This document shows, in pieces, positions 1 to 7,910 of a DNA stretch of 64,000 bases. A program made the translations under genes and the position numbers. The stretch covers positions 930,001-994,000 of the forward strand of contig CP141893.1 of the NCBI GenBank assembly GCA_036871055.1. The letters are read 5' to 3'. The stretch is from Bisbaumannia sp015645095. Lineage in GTDB: Bacteria > Pseudomonadota > Gammaproteobacteria > Pseudomonadales > Halomonadaceae. Each line of letters opens with the position of its first letter. The first letter of the stretch is position 1. Below the pieces are notes generated by a model. The model saw nothing but the letters and a program-made list of their open reading frames with translations. It ran no database searches and was not told the DNA's origin.

Positions 1-483
1 GCCGAGATGCGCGAGGCGAGCTTCGTCGAGCACGACCAGGCGCTGTTTCGCAGTATCGAGGCGCTGGGCGCGGCGCGGGCCGAAGCAGGCGACGAGCCGG
101 CGGCAGGCCGGGCGCTAAGCTGGCAACACTGGCGGCCCCTGGGCGAGCTCGAGTTCGAGATCCGCCCCCGGCGTACCCAGGTACTCGATTTCGAGAGCGC
201 CCATGCGCTCTTCATGTGCCTGTTCTGCCTGCTGCTGACCCGGGAGGAGTACCGGGACGCCATCAACGGCTTCAACCTGGACCAGTCCATCGCCCTGCGC
301 ATCGGTGCCCTGATCGACGAGCCCCAGCTCGCCGAGCTGGCCTACAACAAGCACCCCCTCTACCTGGTGGGCCCCTGGAACCTGAGCCAGCGCTTCCTGA
401 TGCACGGCTTCTTCACCGAGTACCTCTATGCGCGGCTGGAGCGGCGGCACTGTGAACAGGCGCCCCAGGCCGAGGCCGGCTAA
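1..483 (+). CDS. Hypothetical protein, probably 5'-truncated by the window edge
   Basis: The reading frame is open from base 1 and ends with TAA at 481-483. The first ATG is at base 7, too close to the edge to judge a ribosome binding site, so the true start may lie upstream. The visible 158-160 residues are soluble-looking, with a hydrophobic, cysteine-containing helix (ALFMCLFCLLLT) in the middle and many aromatic residues in the C-terminal half. I do not recognise the family. Its stop overlaps the stop of the convergent DUF3422 gene by a few bases. Function unknown. Confidence 0.6.
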   Translation, partial: AEMREASFVEHDQALFRSIEALGAARAEAGDEPAAGRALSWQHWRPLGELEFEIRPRRTQVLDFESAHALFMCLFCLLLTREEYRDAINGFNLDQSIALRIGALIDEPQLAELAYNKHPLYLVGPWNLSQRFLMHGFFTEYLYARLERRHCEQAPQAEAG

Positions 484-1724
484 GGCGACTTGGAGTGCTT
501 CCGGACGTGGCGGATATGCAGGGCCACGCCGATCAGCAGGGCCAGGGCCAGCGGGGCCAGCAGCAGGCTGATCAGGCGCGGGTCATGGGGCACCAGGGCG
601 CTGATGCTCTCCACCCCCAGCTTGTAGAGGCTGAGGATGTAGTAGCCGAGGACGATAAAGGAGAGCCCCTCCACGGCGCGCTGGATCGCCAGCTGGCGGC
701 TGGCGCGCTCGTTGAGGCTCTGCAGGATCGCCGAGTTCTGGGCCTCCATCTCCACCTGGGCGCGGGCTTGGAGCAGGTCGCCCAGGTGGGCCAGGCGCTG
801 CTCCAGGCTGACCAGGCGCTGGTCGGTGGCGGTGCAGTAGCGCACCGTGGGGCGGAAGCGACGCAGGATGAAATAGCCCAGGCGCTGGCGATCGTCGATG
901 CGGCTCTCGCGCAACTCCTCGATGCGCTCCGCCACCAGGCTGGCATAGGCCTCGGTGGCGCTGAAGCGCTGGCGGGCCCGGGAGCAGGTATGGGCGATCC
1001 GTGCCGAGAGGGCGCTGACCTCCTCCAGCAGCGGCCGGGTATCGCCCCGGGGCGTCTGGGCGTTGCGGTGGGTCAGCTCCGCCAGGGCCTGCTCCTGGGC
1101 CTGCAGCTCGCCGCTCAGCGACTTGGCCAGCGGCAGCGCCAGGGAGGCCATCATGCGGTAGGTCTCGATCTCCAGCAGGCGGCGTACCGTGCGCCCCAGG
1201 CGGAAGTCGTTGAGTTGCTCGTTGACCACCAGCAGGCGATTGACACCGCACTCGCTGAGGTGGAAGTCGCTCCACACGCTGGCGGCACCCCCCGCCACCC
1301 GGGAGGCCGCGGTGCCGCGGAAGCCGTAGGCCGAGGGGGCGCCCGCCCAGTGCGCCAGGGCCTCTACCCGCACCAGGCTGGCGTTGATGATCGCCTCGCG
1401 ATGGGGGGCGAGCAGTCGCTCCAGCACCTCCGGCGGGGCGGGCCAGTGGGTCTCGCCCGGCGGCGCCGGGCGGTAGAGGGTCAGGGTCAGGAACTCGGTA
1501 TGGCGTTCCCACTTCAGCGTCATGCCGTCCACCGCGAGGATATGCTGGGCCGCCTGGTGGTCGGCGGGCACGCCATGCTCGCCGGCCAGCCGCTCGAGCA
1601 GGGCCTGGCCGATCGCTCCCTCCTCGTCCAGCAGGGCATAGTGATGCACCAGCGCCGAGCCTGGCAGGTCGATGGAGGGGCGGGAGTGCAGCTCGTCGTG
1701 CAGGGCGCGGCGTTGGGGGTGCAT
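480..1724 (-). CDS. DUF3422 family membrane-anchored protein
   Basis: A 414-residue protein whose N-terminus (LHDELHSRPS) matches the characteristic opening of DUF3422 proteins. Most of the chain is a long, mainly helical cytosolic region with coiled-coil-like stretches rich in Arg, Glu, Leu and Ala (about residues 200-340). Two hydrophobic segments follow at the C-terminus (around 352-372 and 382-402) before a basic tail, so it is probably anchored in the inner membrane by its C-terminus. Length fits the family. No enzymatic motif is visible and the function is unknown. The ATG at 1724 has no clear Shine-Dalgarno. The gene converges on the hypothetical at the window start and diverges from ytoQ. 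Confidence 0.85.
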   Translation of the reverse strand: MHPQRRALHDELHSRPSIDLPGSALVHHYALLDEEGAIGQALLERLAGEHGVPADHQAAQHILAVDGMTLKWERHTEFLTLTLYRPAPPGETHWPAPPEVLERLLAPHREAIINASLVRVEALAHWAGAPSAYGFRGTAASRVAGGAASVWSDFHLSECGVNRLLVVNEQLNDFRLGRTVRRLLEIETYRMMASLALPLAKSLSGELQAQEQALAELTHRNAQTPRGDTRPLLEEVSALSARIAHTCSRARQRFSATEAYASLVAERIEELRESRIDDRQRLGYFILRRFRPTVRYCTATDQRLVSLEQRLAHLGDLLQARAQVEMEAQNSAILQSLNERASRQLAIQRAVEGLSFIVLGYYILSLYKLGVESISALVPHDPRLISLLLAPLALALLIGVALHIRHVRKHSKSP

Positions 1725-1840
1725 GATGTTATTGTGTCCAGGCAGAGTAAACCCTTGAGGCTAGCCAGCGCCGTCATGGGGAACAAGGCCCGCCGGCCCC
1801 GAATGGTGCTCCGTGTCTGCGGTGGCTTGTCGCAGCCTGC

Positions 1841-1866
1841 AATGTATACATTTTTTGTGTACGATT
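1841..1866. promoter_or_regulatory. Palindrome in the DUF3422/ytoQ divergent region
   Basis: AATGTATACATT (1841-1852) is a perfect 12-bp palindrome. It is followed after a T-run by a similar half, GTGTAC (1857-1862). It lies about 45 bp upstream of the ytoQ start, in the 174-bp divergent region, and is AT-rich against a GC-rich background. TGTATACA-type boxes are known for some GntR-family regulators, but no regulator is encoded nearby. It could equally contain the ytoQ promoter -10 element. Confidence 0.3.
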
Positions 1867-1898
1867 AGTGGCTCGACCACCGTGACCTGGAGAATCCC

Positions 1899-2336
1899 AT
1901 GAGCTTTACCGTCTATCTGTCCGGCGAGATCCACACCGACTGGCGCGAGGAGATCGAGCGGGGCGCCGCCGCCGCGGGCCTGGATATCACCTTCACCTCG
2001 GCGGTGACCGACCACGACGCCAGCGATGCCGCCGGCGACCACCTGGGCCCGGCCAGCGAGGGTTTCTGGCGCGATCACAAGTCGTCCAAGATCAACGCCA
2101 TTCGCACCAAGACCCTGATCGAGATGAGCGACCTGGTGGTGGTGCGCTTCGGCGATAAGTACAAGCAGTGGAATGCCGCCTTCGATGCCGGTTACTGCGC
2201 CGCCCTGGGCAAGCCCTACGTGACCCTGCACAGCGAAGAGATCGTTCACCCCCTCAAGGAGGTGGATGCCGCCGCCATGGGCTGGTGCACCAGCACCGAC
2301 CAGGTGGTGGAGATCCTCAAGTACGTGACCCAGTAA
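1899..2336 (+). CDS. ytoQ: YtoQ family protein
   Basis: A 145-residue soluble protein that matches the YtoQ family along its whole length: the N-terminal YLSGEIHTDWR segment, the central FWRDHKSSKINAIRTK block and the VRFGDKYKQWNAAFDAGY motif. The fold is predicted to be nucleoside 2-deoxyribosyltransferase-like (family knowledge), but no reaction has been assigned to it. The ATG at 1899 follows a TGGAGA Shine-Dalgarno at a good distance. It ends directly against the stop of the convergent DUF6164 gene. The only nearby regulatory signal is the upstream palindrome at 1841-1852. Confidence 0.85.
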   Translation: MSFTVYLSGEIHTDWREEIERGAAAAGLDITFTSAVTDHDASDAAGDHLGPASEGFWRDHKSSKINAIRTKTLIEMSDLVVVRFGDKYKQWNAAFDAGYCAALGKPYVTLHSEEIVHPLKEVDAAAMGWCTSTDQVVEILKYVTQ

Positions 2337-2699
2337 CTACCCCAGCCTCAGGAAGGGCCACAGGCTAAGCGCCAGGATGGCCCCGGCGCCGGCGACCAAC
2401 AGCAGCAGCCGCAGCGGCTGCCGGACGAGGCGGCGCCCCAGGGTGTCCGCCTCGCCCCGGGCCCGCTGGGCCTCCCGCTCCCGGTGCAGCAGCTCGGCGC
2501 GTTCGGCCTGGTAGGCCTCGATCACCTGACGGGCCGCCGTGAACTGCTCGGGGTCGCGTAGCCAGATGGCCGGCTCCCCCAGCCGCCAGAAGCCCTCCTG
2601 GGTCTCGTAGGTCGCGAAGTCGTGTGCGGCGAGACGCTCGCGTACTTCCTCGGCTTCGTCCTCCGGGACCCCCCGAAGTTTGAACAGCAGTACCGCCAT
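2337..2699 (-). CDS. DUF6164 family protein with C-terminal membrane helix
   Basis: A 120-residue protein. Residues 1-55 form a compact domain (LLFKLRGVPEDEAEEVRERL, then YETQEGFWRLGEPAIWL) that I recognise as DUF6164, resembling a signal-transducing DUF2007-type fold. A charged helix follows (about 60-92), then one hydrophobic C-terminal segment (LRLLLLVAGAGAILALSLWPF), which suggests a tail-anchored inner-membrane protein. No catalytic motif. It lies just downstream of the L,D-transpeptidase gene on the same strand (11 bp gap) and is probably co-transcribed with it. Function unknown. Confidence 0.75.
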   Translation of the reverse strand: MAVLLFKLRGVPEDEAEEVRERLAAHDFATYETQEGFWRLGEPAIWLRDPEQFTAARQVIEAYQAERAELLHREREAQRARGEADTLGRRLVRQPLRLLLLVAGAGAILALSLWPFLRLG

Positions 2700-2710
2700 G
2701 CCCCTCGTTC

Positions 2711-3559
2711 CTATTCCTGTGACGAGGAGACATGGTAACTCAGCCAGTCCCCGCTGGCAGGCGCCGTGCCCGGGAAGTCCTCCCGGGCGGTGTAGGCCGT
2801 GGCCAGGGACATGCCGCCCACGTCGATGCGTTGGGCCAGGCGCAGCGAGGGGGTGCAGGCGAGGTAATCGGAGTGCTCCAGCCAGTCGTCGTCCGGGTAG
2901 TGGGCGAACAGGTACTGGCCCTCCTTGATGCTGTCGATCAGCGGGTAGGTGACCTCCTGGCGCACCGCCGGACAGCCGAAGCTGCGCCCCAGCCGGCCAT
3001 TGGCGGCGATAAACTCCTCGCTGACGTAGTCGGCGCCGTGGATCACGATGGCCCGCTCGTAGGCCAGGTCATTGACCCCCGGCTCCAGCCCCTCCAGGCG
3101 CAATGAATAGCCGTTGCTGCCGTAGTAGCTGTTGAGGGTGCGGAACAGCCCCAGGCTCGACTGGTGGCTCTCCGGCACATTGGAGAACCAGCGCGCCTCC
3201 TCGTCGCCGGTGCCGCGGCCGTGGGAGACCAGTTCCTCGAACAGCAGACGTTGCTCGGCCAGGTCGAAGACCCACAGGCGCGGCTGGTTGGCGGAGCGGG
3301 CGAAGTCGATCACCGCCAGCCGTTCGGCGTCGGGGCGAGCGCAGTTCCAGGCCTGGGCCGCGCGCTCGAGCACCCGGGCATCGGCGTCGGGGGCCAGGCG
3401 CTTGAGGGTCTCGCTCAGCGAACGGTCGCCGGGGAAGGCGGGTAAGGGCTCACTCGGCGTGCCGGCCAGGGCGGGCGCGGCCAGGGCCGCCGAGAGCAGT
3501 AGGCCGCTCAGCCGCCCCAGCGAGCGGCCAGGCGAAGCGGATGGCGCATCGTGCGTCAT
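2711..3559 (-). CDS. Murein L,D-transpeptidase catalytic-domain family protein (YkuD-like)
   Basis: A 282-residue protein with an N-terminal signal region (about residues 10-33, ending near ALAAPALAG). The catalytic domain carries VIHGADYVSEEF and GRSFGCPAVR, which hold the His and the nucleophile (Cys196 from this start). Proteins of this class form or edit 3-3 peptidoglycan crosslinks or attach proteins to peptidoglycan in the periplasm. I chose the ATG at 3559 because AGGAG lies 9 nt upstream. The longer frame up to 3604 would add 15 residues without a ribosome binding site and would almost fill the divergent promoter. It is head-to-head with a second, larger L,D-transpeptidase. Confidence 0.8.
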   Translation of the reverse strand: MTHDAPSASPGRSLGRLSGLLLSAALAAPALAGTPSEPLPAFPGDRSLSETLKRLAPDADARVLERAAQAWNCARPDAERLAVIDFARSANQPRLWVFDLAEQRLLFEELVSHGRGTGDEEARWFSNVPESHQSSLGLFRTLNSYYGSNGYSLRLEGLEPGVNDLAYERAIVIHGADYVSEEFIAANGRLGRSFGCPAVRQEVTYPLIDSIKEGQYLFAHYPDDDWLEHSDYLACTPSLRLAQRIDVGGMSLATAYTAREDFPGTAPASGDWLSYHVSSSQE

Positions 3560-3635
3560 TGTTGTGGGCTCCTGCGTTTCGATCCGGGCCGCCGGGCGAT
3601 ACACTCAAGATGACTCCCAGCGGACGGGCCTAAGT

Positions 3636-5309
3636 ATGACCATAAAGCGAGCATTCACCAACCGGGGCGATTCCACGGCCCCTCGACTCGGGCTCCGAAC
3701 CCGTCGGGCGGCCGGCCTGGCGGTTGCGCTGATGGTGTCATGCCTGGCCCTGCCGCTGATGGCCCAGGAGGGTGAGGAGAGGTCGACCCCTGGCCAGGCG
3801 CCATCGCCGGGGGAGGCGCGAGGCGGTGCCTCGCTCACTCCCCTCGACGCGGCCCTGGAGGGCCGGCGGCTCTGGCAGGACGAGGCATCGCTGGAGGCGC
3901 TCGATCGCGCCCTGGCGACGCTGGTCGACGATGGCCTGACCCCGGCCCACTACCGGGCCGGCGAGTGGCGCGAGGCCTTCCGGGCCCTGGTGTCGGCGGA
4001 CGCCGCCGCCCGCGAGCGCCTGGCGCAAGAGGCCAGCCAGGCCTTGTCCCGGGCCCTGGAGGACCTGTCCCGGGGCCGCGTCGACCCGCGGCGCCTCGAT
4101 CCCCGCTGGGAGATCCCCCTGGTCGAGGCGAGCCTGCCCTGGCCACGGGTCGCCGATGCCCTGGCCGCGGGGCGGGTGGAGGAGGCACTGGCCCTGGCGC
4201 GTCCCCGGTACCCGGCCTACGAACAGCTGCGCCAGGCCCTGGTGGAGCATCGGCGGCTCGACGCCCTGGGGGGCTGGGCCAGCCTGCCGCCCCGCGCCCA
4301 GCCGCTGCGCCCGGGGGAGCGCCACGAAGAGGTACGCCGGCTGCGCGAGCGACTGGCGGCGGCGGGGGAGCTCGGCGTGCTGGTCCCGGACGCGGGAGTC
4401 TATGGCGAGCTGGCCGCCCGAGCCCGCCCCGCCGAGTTCGAATCCCTGCATTACGACGATGCCCTGGTGGCGGCGGTACGCCGCTTCCAGCGTCGCCATG
4501 GCCTGAACGACGATGGGGTGGTGGGGCCGCGGACCCGGGAGGCCCTGAACGTGCCGGTCTCGCGGCGTCTCGAGCAGTTGCGCCTCAACCTGGAGCGCTC
4601 CCGCTGGCTGTTGCCGACCCTGGCCGAGGCCCACGTGCTGGTCAATGTGGCGGGGCAGACCCTGGACTACCGGCGTCCCGGCGGCGAGGCCTGGCGGACC
4701 CGGGTGATCGTCGGCCAGCCGCGACGGGCCACGCCGCTGCTGGCCTCGCGGCTGACCCACTTCGATCTGCACCCCAGCTGGACGGTGCCGCCGACCATCT
4801 TCCGCGAGGACAAGCTGCCCTTGCTGCGCGAGGACCCGCTGGCCCTGGAGGCCCAGGGGTTCAGCGTGCTGGCTCCGGACGGCACGCCCCTCGACCCCCT
4901 GGCGGTGGACTGGCAAAACCCCGGGGCGGTGATGCTGCGCCAGGCCCCGGGGCCCGCCAACCCCCTCGGCCAGATGGTGCTGCGCTTCCCCAATGGCCAT
5001 GCGGTCTACCTGCACGACACCCCGGGACGGGGGCTCTTCGGGCGCGATCAACGGCTGGTCAGTTCGGGGTGTATTCGGGTCGAAGGGGTGCGGCGACTGG
5101 TGGAGCAGCTGCTCGCTGATACCGGCACCCGTGCCGACCTGGGCGCCCGCCTGGCCAGCGGCCAGAGCCAGACCCTGCACCTGGCCCGGCCCATGCCGCT
5201 CTACCTCTACTACTGGACGGCCTTCCCCGACCTGGAGGGCGAGGTGATCTTCCACCCCGACCCCTACGGCCGGGATGCGCCCCTGGTGGCGGCCCTGGCG
5301 CGGGGCTGA
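3636..5309 (+). CDS. L,D-transpeptidase, YcbB/LdtD-like
   Basis: A 557-residue protein with a signal sequence (hydrophobic AGLAVALMVSCLALPLMA, about residues 28-45). It then has a YcbB-type scaffold region, a peptidoglycan-binding module (RRFQRRHGLNDDGVVGPRT) and a YkuD catalytic domain. His460 (AVYLHDTPG) and Cys479 (SSGCIRVEG) are the expected catalytic residues. LdtD enzymes make 3-3 (mDap-mDap) crosslinks in the periplasm. Length is close to E. coli YcbB (about 615). The start at 3636 gives a proper signal peptide. The open frame extends upstream to 3132, but that extension runs antisense through the neighbouring transpeptidase and is not credible. The Shine-Dalgarno is weak. Confidence 0.85.
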   Translation: MTIKRAFTNRGDSTAPRLGLRTRRAAGLAVALMVSCLALPLMAQEGEERSTPGQAPSPGEARGGASLTPLDAALEGRRLWQDEASLEALDRALATLVDDGLTPAHYRAGEWREAFRALVSADAAARERLAQEASQALSRALEDLSRGRVDPRRLDPRWEIPLVEASLPWPRVADALAAGRVEEALALARPRYPAYEQLRQALVEHRRLDALGGWASLPPRAQPLRPGERHEEVRRLRERLAAAGELGVLVPDAGVYGELAARARPAEFESLHYDDALVAAVRRFQRRHGLNDDGVVGPRTREALNVPVSRRLEQLRLNLERSRWLLPTLAEAHVLVNVAGQTLDYRRPGGEAWRTRVIVGQPRRATPLLASRLTHFDLHPSWTVPPTIFREDKLPLLREDPLALEAQGFSVLAPDGTPLDPLAVDWQNPGAVMLRQAPGPANPLGQMVLRFPNGHAVYLHDTPGRGLFGRDQRLVSSGCIRVEGVRRLVEQLLADTGTRADLGARLASGQSQTLHLARPMPLYLYYWTAFPDLEGEVIFHPDPYGRDAPLVAALARG

Positions 5310-5519
5310 AGCGAAAACCCTGCGGGCGAATGAAAAAACTGTTTGACTCGGGCGGCCCGAAAGCGCATCCTGCGTCCAGTTGGTTAGCAAGTCGAATAGC
5401 GTCAGTTGTCATCGAAAGTCGTTTCATGCGTTTCGGTAGCCTGGTGTACTTCTCCTTGTTTTACCCACTCGTCTCGGGTAATTCCCGGTTAAACATCTGC
5501 TACTTCGAGGAATTCGATC
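5310..5519 (+). promoter_or_regulatory. Long leader and promoter region of the cold-shock gene
   Basis: A 210-bp gap with no convincing gene. It is less GC-rich than its surroundings, with T-rich stretches near 5450-5465, and ends in CGAGGAATTCGATC, giving a GAGGA ribosome binding site about 8 nt before the csp ATG. Cold-shock genes of this family often carry a long structured 5' untranslated region that controls translation by temperature. That role is inferred here only from length and position. Confidence 0.4.
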
Positions 5520-5726
5520 ATGGCAACTGGTACCGTTAAGTGGTTCAATGACACCAAAGGCTTCGGCTTCATCTCTCCGGACGACAACGGCGACGACCTG
5601 TTCGCTCACTTCTCCGAGATCCAAGCCGACGGCTTCAAGACTCTGCAAGACGGTCAGAAGGTCTCCTTCGACGTCACCCAGGGCAAGAAAGGCCTCCAGG
5701 CTTCCAACATCAAGGTCATCGGCTAA
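5520..5726 (+). CDS. Cold-shock protein, CspA family
   Basis: A 68-residue single cold-shock domain covering the whole protein. The nucleic-acid-binding motifs are intact: RNP1 as KGFGFI and RNP2 as DLFAHFS, with the N-terminal GTVKWFN signature. These proteins bind single-stranded RNA and DNA and act as RNA chaperones in the cytoplasm. Strong GAGGA ribosome binding site, long leader upstream, and a strong intrinsic terminator 38 bp after the stop, so it is a single-gene unit. Codons are strongly biased to the preferred set (AAG, GGC, TTC, GAC), consistent with high expression. Which Csp paralogue it is cannot be decided from sequence alone. Confidence 0.95.
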   Translation: MATGTVKWFNDTKGFGFISPDDNGDDLFAHFSEIQADGFKTLQDGQKVSFDVTQGKKGLQASNIKVIG

Positions 5727-5763
5727 GCGCTGATCGCCTCGATGTGACCGCTCCGGCGGTCGA

Positions 5764-5791
5764 AAAAAGGCCCGCTTCGGCGGGCCTTTTT
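5764..5791 (+). terminator. Intrinsic terminator after the cold-shock gene
   Basis: Stem GGCCCGC (5769-5775), loop TTCG, stem GCGGGCC (5780-5786), followed by five T and preceded by six A. This is a textbook rho-independent terminator and, given the A-run, possibly bidirectional. Confidence 0.95.
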
Positions 5792-5818
5792 CGTGGGCGG
5801 CATCCGGGTTTTTATCCC

Positions 5819-5846
5819 TTTATCGAATAGATAAATTTCTAGAAAT
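5819..5846. promoter_or_regulatory. AT-rich palindromes upstream of the SLC13 permease
   Basis: TTTATC (5819-5824) and GATAAA (5830-5835) form an inverted repeat with a 5-bp spacer. It overlaps at one base a perfect palindrome, ATTTCTAGAAAT (5835-5846). They sit 60-90 bp before the permease ATG in an AT-rich patch, so this is a likely promoter with an operator. The regulator is unknown. Confidence 0.35.
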
Positions 5847-5908
5847 AACTTTTCGCTATAGCGGGTGGCCGTCACAATGGGGCCTTTGCTGGTTCTATTG
5901 GATTCTCC

Positions 5909-7678
5909 ATGTCCCTGGATGCCTGGATCGCGCTGGCCGTCGTCGGTGCCGTCTTTCCCCTGATGGCCTTGAGCCGGATCGGCCCCGATATCATTCTCCT
6001 GGGGGCGGTCATCCTGTTGTTGACCCTCGGCGTGATCGAGCCCGACCAGGCCCTGGCCGGCTTCTCCAGCAGCGCCCTGTTCACCGTGGCCTTCCTCTAT
6101 ATCCTGGTGGCCAGCATCCGCGAGACCGGCGGCATCGACCTGATCATCCGCTACGTGCTGGGGCGGCCGCGCAGCGAGGCCCGCGCCCAGGGGCGGCTGC
6201 TGTTGCCGGTGGCGGCGATGAGCGGCTTCCTCAACAACACCCCGGTGGTGGCCACTTATATTCCCGCGGTAATCAGCTGGGGGCGGCGCCTCAATATTCC
6301 CGCCAATCGCCTGCTGATGCCGCTCAGCTTCGCCTCCATTCTCGGCGGCACCATCTCGCTGATGGGCACCAGCACCAACCTGGTGGTCAATGGCCTGCTG
6401 GCCGACCGCTACCCGGAGCTGGCGCTGCGGCTCTTCGATATCGCCTGGCTGGGCGTGCCGGTGGCCATCGTCGGCCTGGCCTACCTGCTGCTGGTGGGGC
6501 GCCACCTCCTGCCGGCGCGGCGTGGCGCCGCCGAGGCCTTCGAGAATCCCCGCGAGTTCACCATCGAGATGGCGGTGGATCCCGCCGGTCCCCTGGTCGA
6601 CAAGACGGTGGAGGAGGCGGGGTTGCGCCACCTCCAGGAGCTGTTCCTGGTGGAGATCGAGCGGGAGGGCAACGTGGTCAGCGTGGTGGGCCCCGGCGAG
6701 AAGCTCAAGGGCAATGACCGGCTGATCTTCGCCGGTACCTCCGCCGGTGCCGTGGAGCTGCAGCAGATCCGCGGCCTGATGCCCTCCCATCAGGGCCAGT
6801 CGAGCCTGCAGAAGGACTTCAAGGAGCGCCGCCTGGTGGAGGCGGTGGTCTCCAACCAGTGCCAGTTCATCGGCCAGCGGATCCGCGACGGCCACTTCCG
6901 TACCCTCTACGGTGCCGCCGTGCTGGCGGTGTGCCGCAACGGCGAGCGGGTCGCCGGCAACCTGGGGCAGATCCGCCTACAACCCGCCGATGTGCTGCTG
7001 CTGGAGGCGCGCCCGCCCTTTATCGAGCGCCATCGCCAGTCCCGTGACTTCCTCTTGATCAGCCAGGTCAATGGCGCGGCGCGGCCCATCCACGAGAAGG
7101 CCTGGCTGGCCTGGAGCATCCTCGCCGGGGTGGTGGCCCTGGCCGCCACCGGCGCCATGAGCATGCTCAATGCGGCCATGCTGGGGGCGGCCCTGTCGGT
7201 GCTCAGCGGCTGCTGCTCGATCGGCGCCGCTCGCCGTGGCCTGGATACCCAGGTGCTGCTGACCATCGCCGCCTCCTTCGGCCTGGGGGCCGCCCTGGAG
7301 ACGACCGGGGCCGCTGCCTTCCTGGCCCAGGCGGGGCTGGGCCTGGCGGATGGCAACCCCTGGCTGCTGCTGATCGGGGCCTACCTGCTGGTGGCCCTGC
7401 TCACCGAGCTGGTCACCAACAATGCTGCTGCGGTGATCACCTTCCCCATCGTCATGGCCAGCGCCGAGAGCCTGGGGGTCAACCCGATTCCCTTCGTGGT
7501 GGTGGTGATGTTCGCTGCCTCGGCCAGCTTCCTGACGCCTATCGGCTATCAGACCAACCTGATGGTCCACGGCCCCGGCGGCTACCGCTTCGGTGACTTC
7601 CTGCGCGTCGGCGGCCTGCTCAACCTGCTGACCGCCCTGGTGGTACTGACCCTGACACCCTTGATCTGGCCATTTTGA
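5909..7678 (+). CDS. SLC13-family permease with two TrkA-C (RCK_C) domains
   Basis: A 589-residue inner-membrane transporter. Five to six N-terminal membrane segments (about 1-200) contain the conserved NNTPVVATYIP and GTSTNLVVNG motifs of the SLC13/ArsB-NhaD superfamily. A soluble middle part (about 205-385) holds two TrkA-C modules, seen as FTIEMAVDPAGPLVDKTVEEAGLRHL-type repeats. A second membrane bundle follows with the matching TNNAAAVITFP and FLTPIGYQTNLMV motifs. Such proteins usually carry Na+-coupled sulfate, dicarboxylates or similar anions, and the RCK_C domains suggest ligand gating. The substrate cannot be told from sequence. The ATG at 5909 has a weak ribosome binding site. Monocistronic. 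Confidence 0.85.
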   Translation: MSLDAWIALAVVGAVFPLMALSRIGPDIILLGAVILLLTLGVIEPDQALAGFSSSALFTVAFLYILVASIRETGGIDLIIRYVLGRPRSEARAQGRLLLPVAAMSGFLNNTPVVATYIPAVISWGRRLNIPANRLLMPLSFASILGGTISLMGTSTNLVVNGLLADRYPELALRLFDIAWLGVPVAIVGLAYLLLVGRHLLPARRGAAEAFENPREFTIEMAVDPAGPLVDKTVEEAGLRHLQELFLVEIEREGNVVSVVGPGEKLKGNDRLIFAGTSAGAVELQQIRGLMPSHQGQSSLQKDFKERRLVEAVVSNQCQFIGQRIRDGHFRTLYGAAVLAVCRNGERVAGNLGQIRLQPADVLLLEARPPFIERHRQSRDFLLISQVNGAARPIHEKAWLAWSILAGVVALAATGAMSMLNAAMLGAALSVLSGCCSIGAARRGLDTQVLLTIAASFGLGAALETTGAAAFLAQAGLGLADGNPWLLLIGAYLLVALLTELVTNNAAAVITFPIVMASAESLGVNPIPFVVVVMFAASASFLTPIGYQTNLMVHGPGGYRFGDFLRVGGLLNLLTALVVLTLTPLIWPF

Positions 7679-7910
7679 CTCAGTAGTAAGGCGACAAGCT
7701 GGGGCATGGCTGAGGGGCGCTGGGGGCAGGTTGGAGCGGGGGTTTTTTGCCATGGACGGCAAAAGTAGCGCCCAGGGAGGGGTTCACAGCGCCCCGCGAC
7801 GGCCTGCCCCCAGGATATCCCCGAGCCGCGGCGCTGCGAGGACCATGGCCAGCCAGCGGCGCTTGGGGTAGGGTAGCGACCAGTGATTTCGACCCTGCGA
7901 GAGCCCGACC

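Noticed and set aside
495..1868. Long plus-strand frame of 457 codons opposite the DUF3422 gene
   Set aside because: Exact antisense shadow of a recognised family; Gln/Gly/Ala/Arg-rich composition with no domain. High-GC DNA gives many such frames.
3132..3635. N-terminal extension of the LdtD-like gene by 168 codons
   Set aside because: It runs antisense through the other transpeptidase and would bury the signal peptide; the ATG at 3636 gives normal export.
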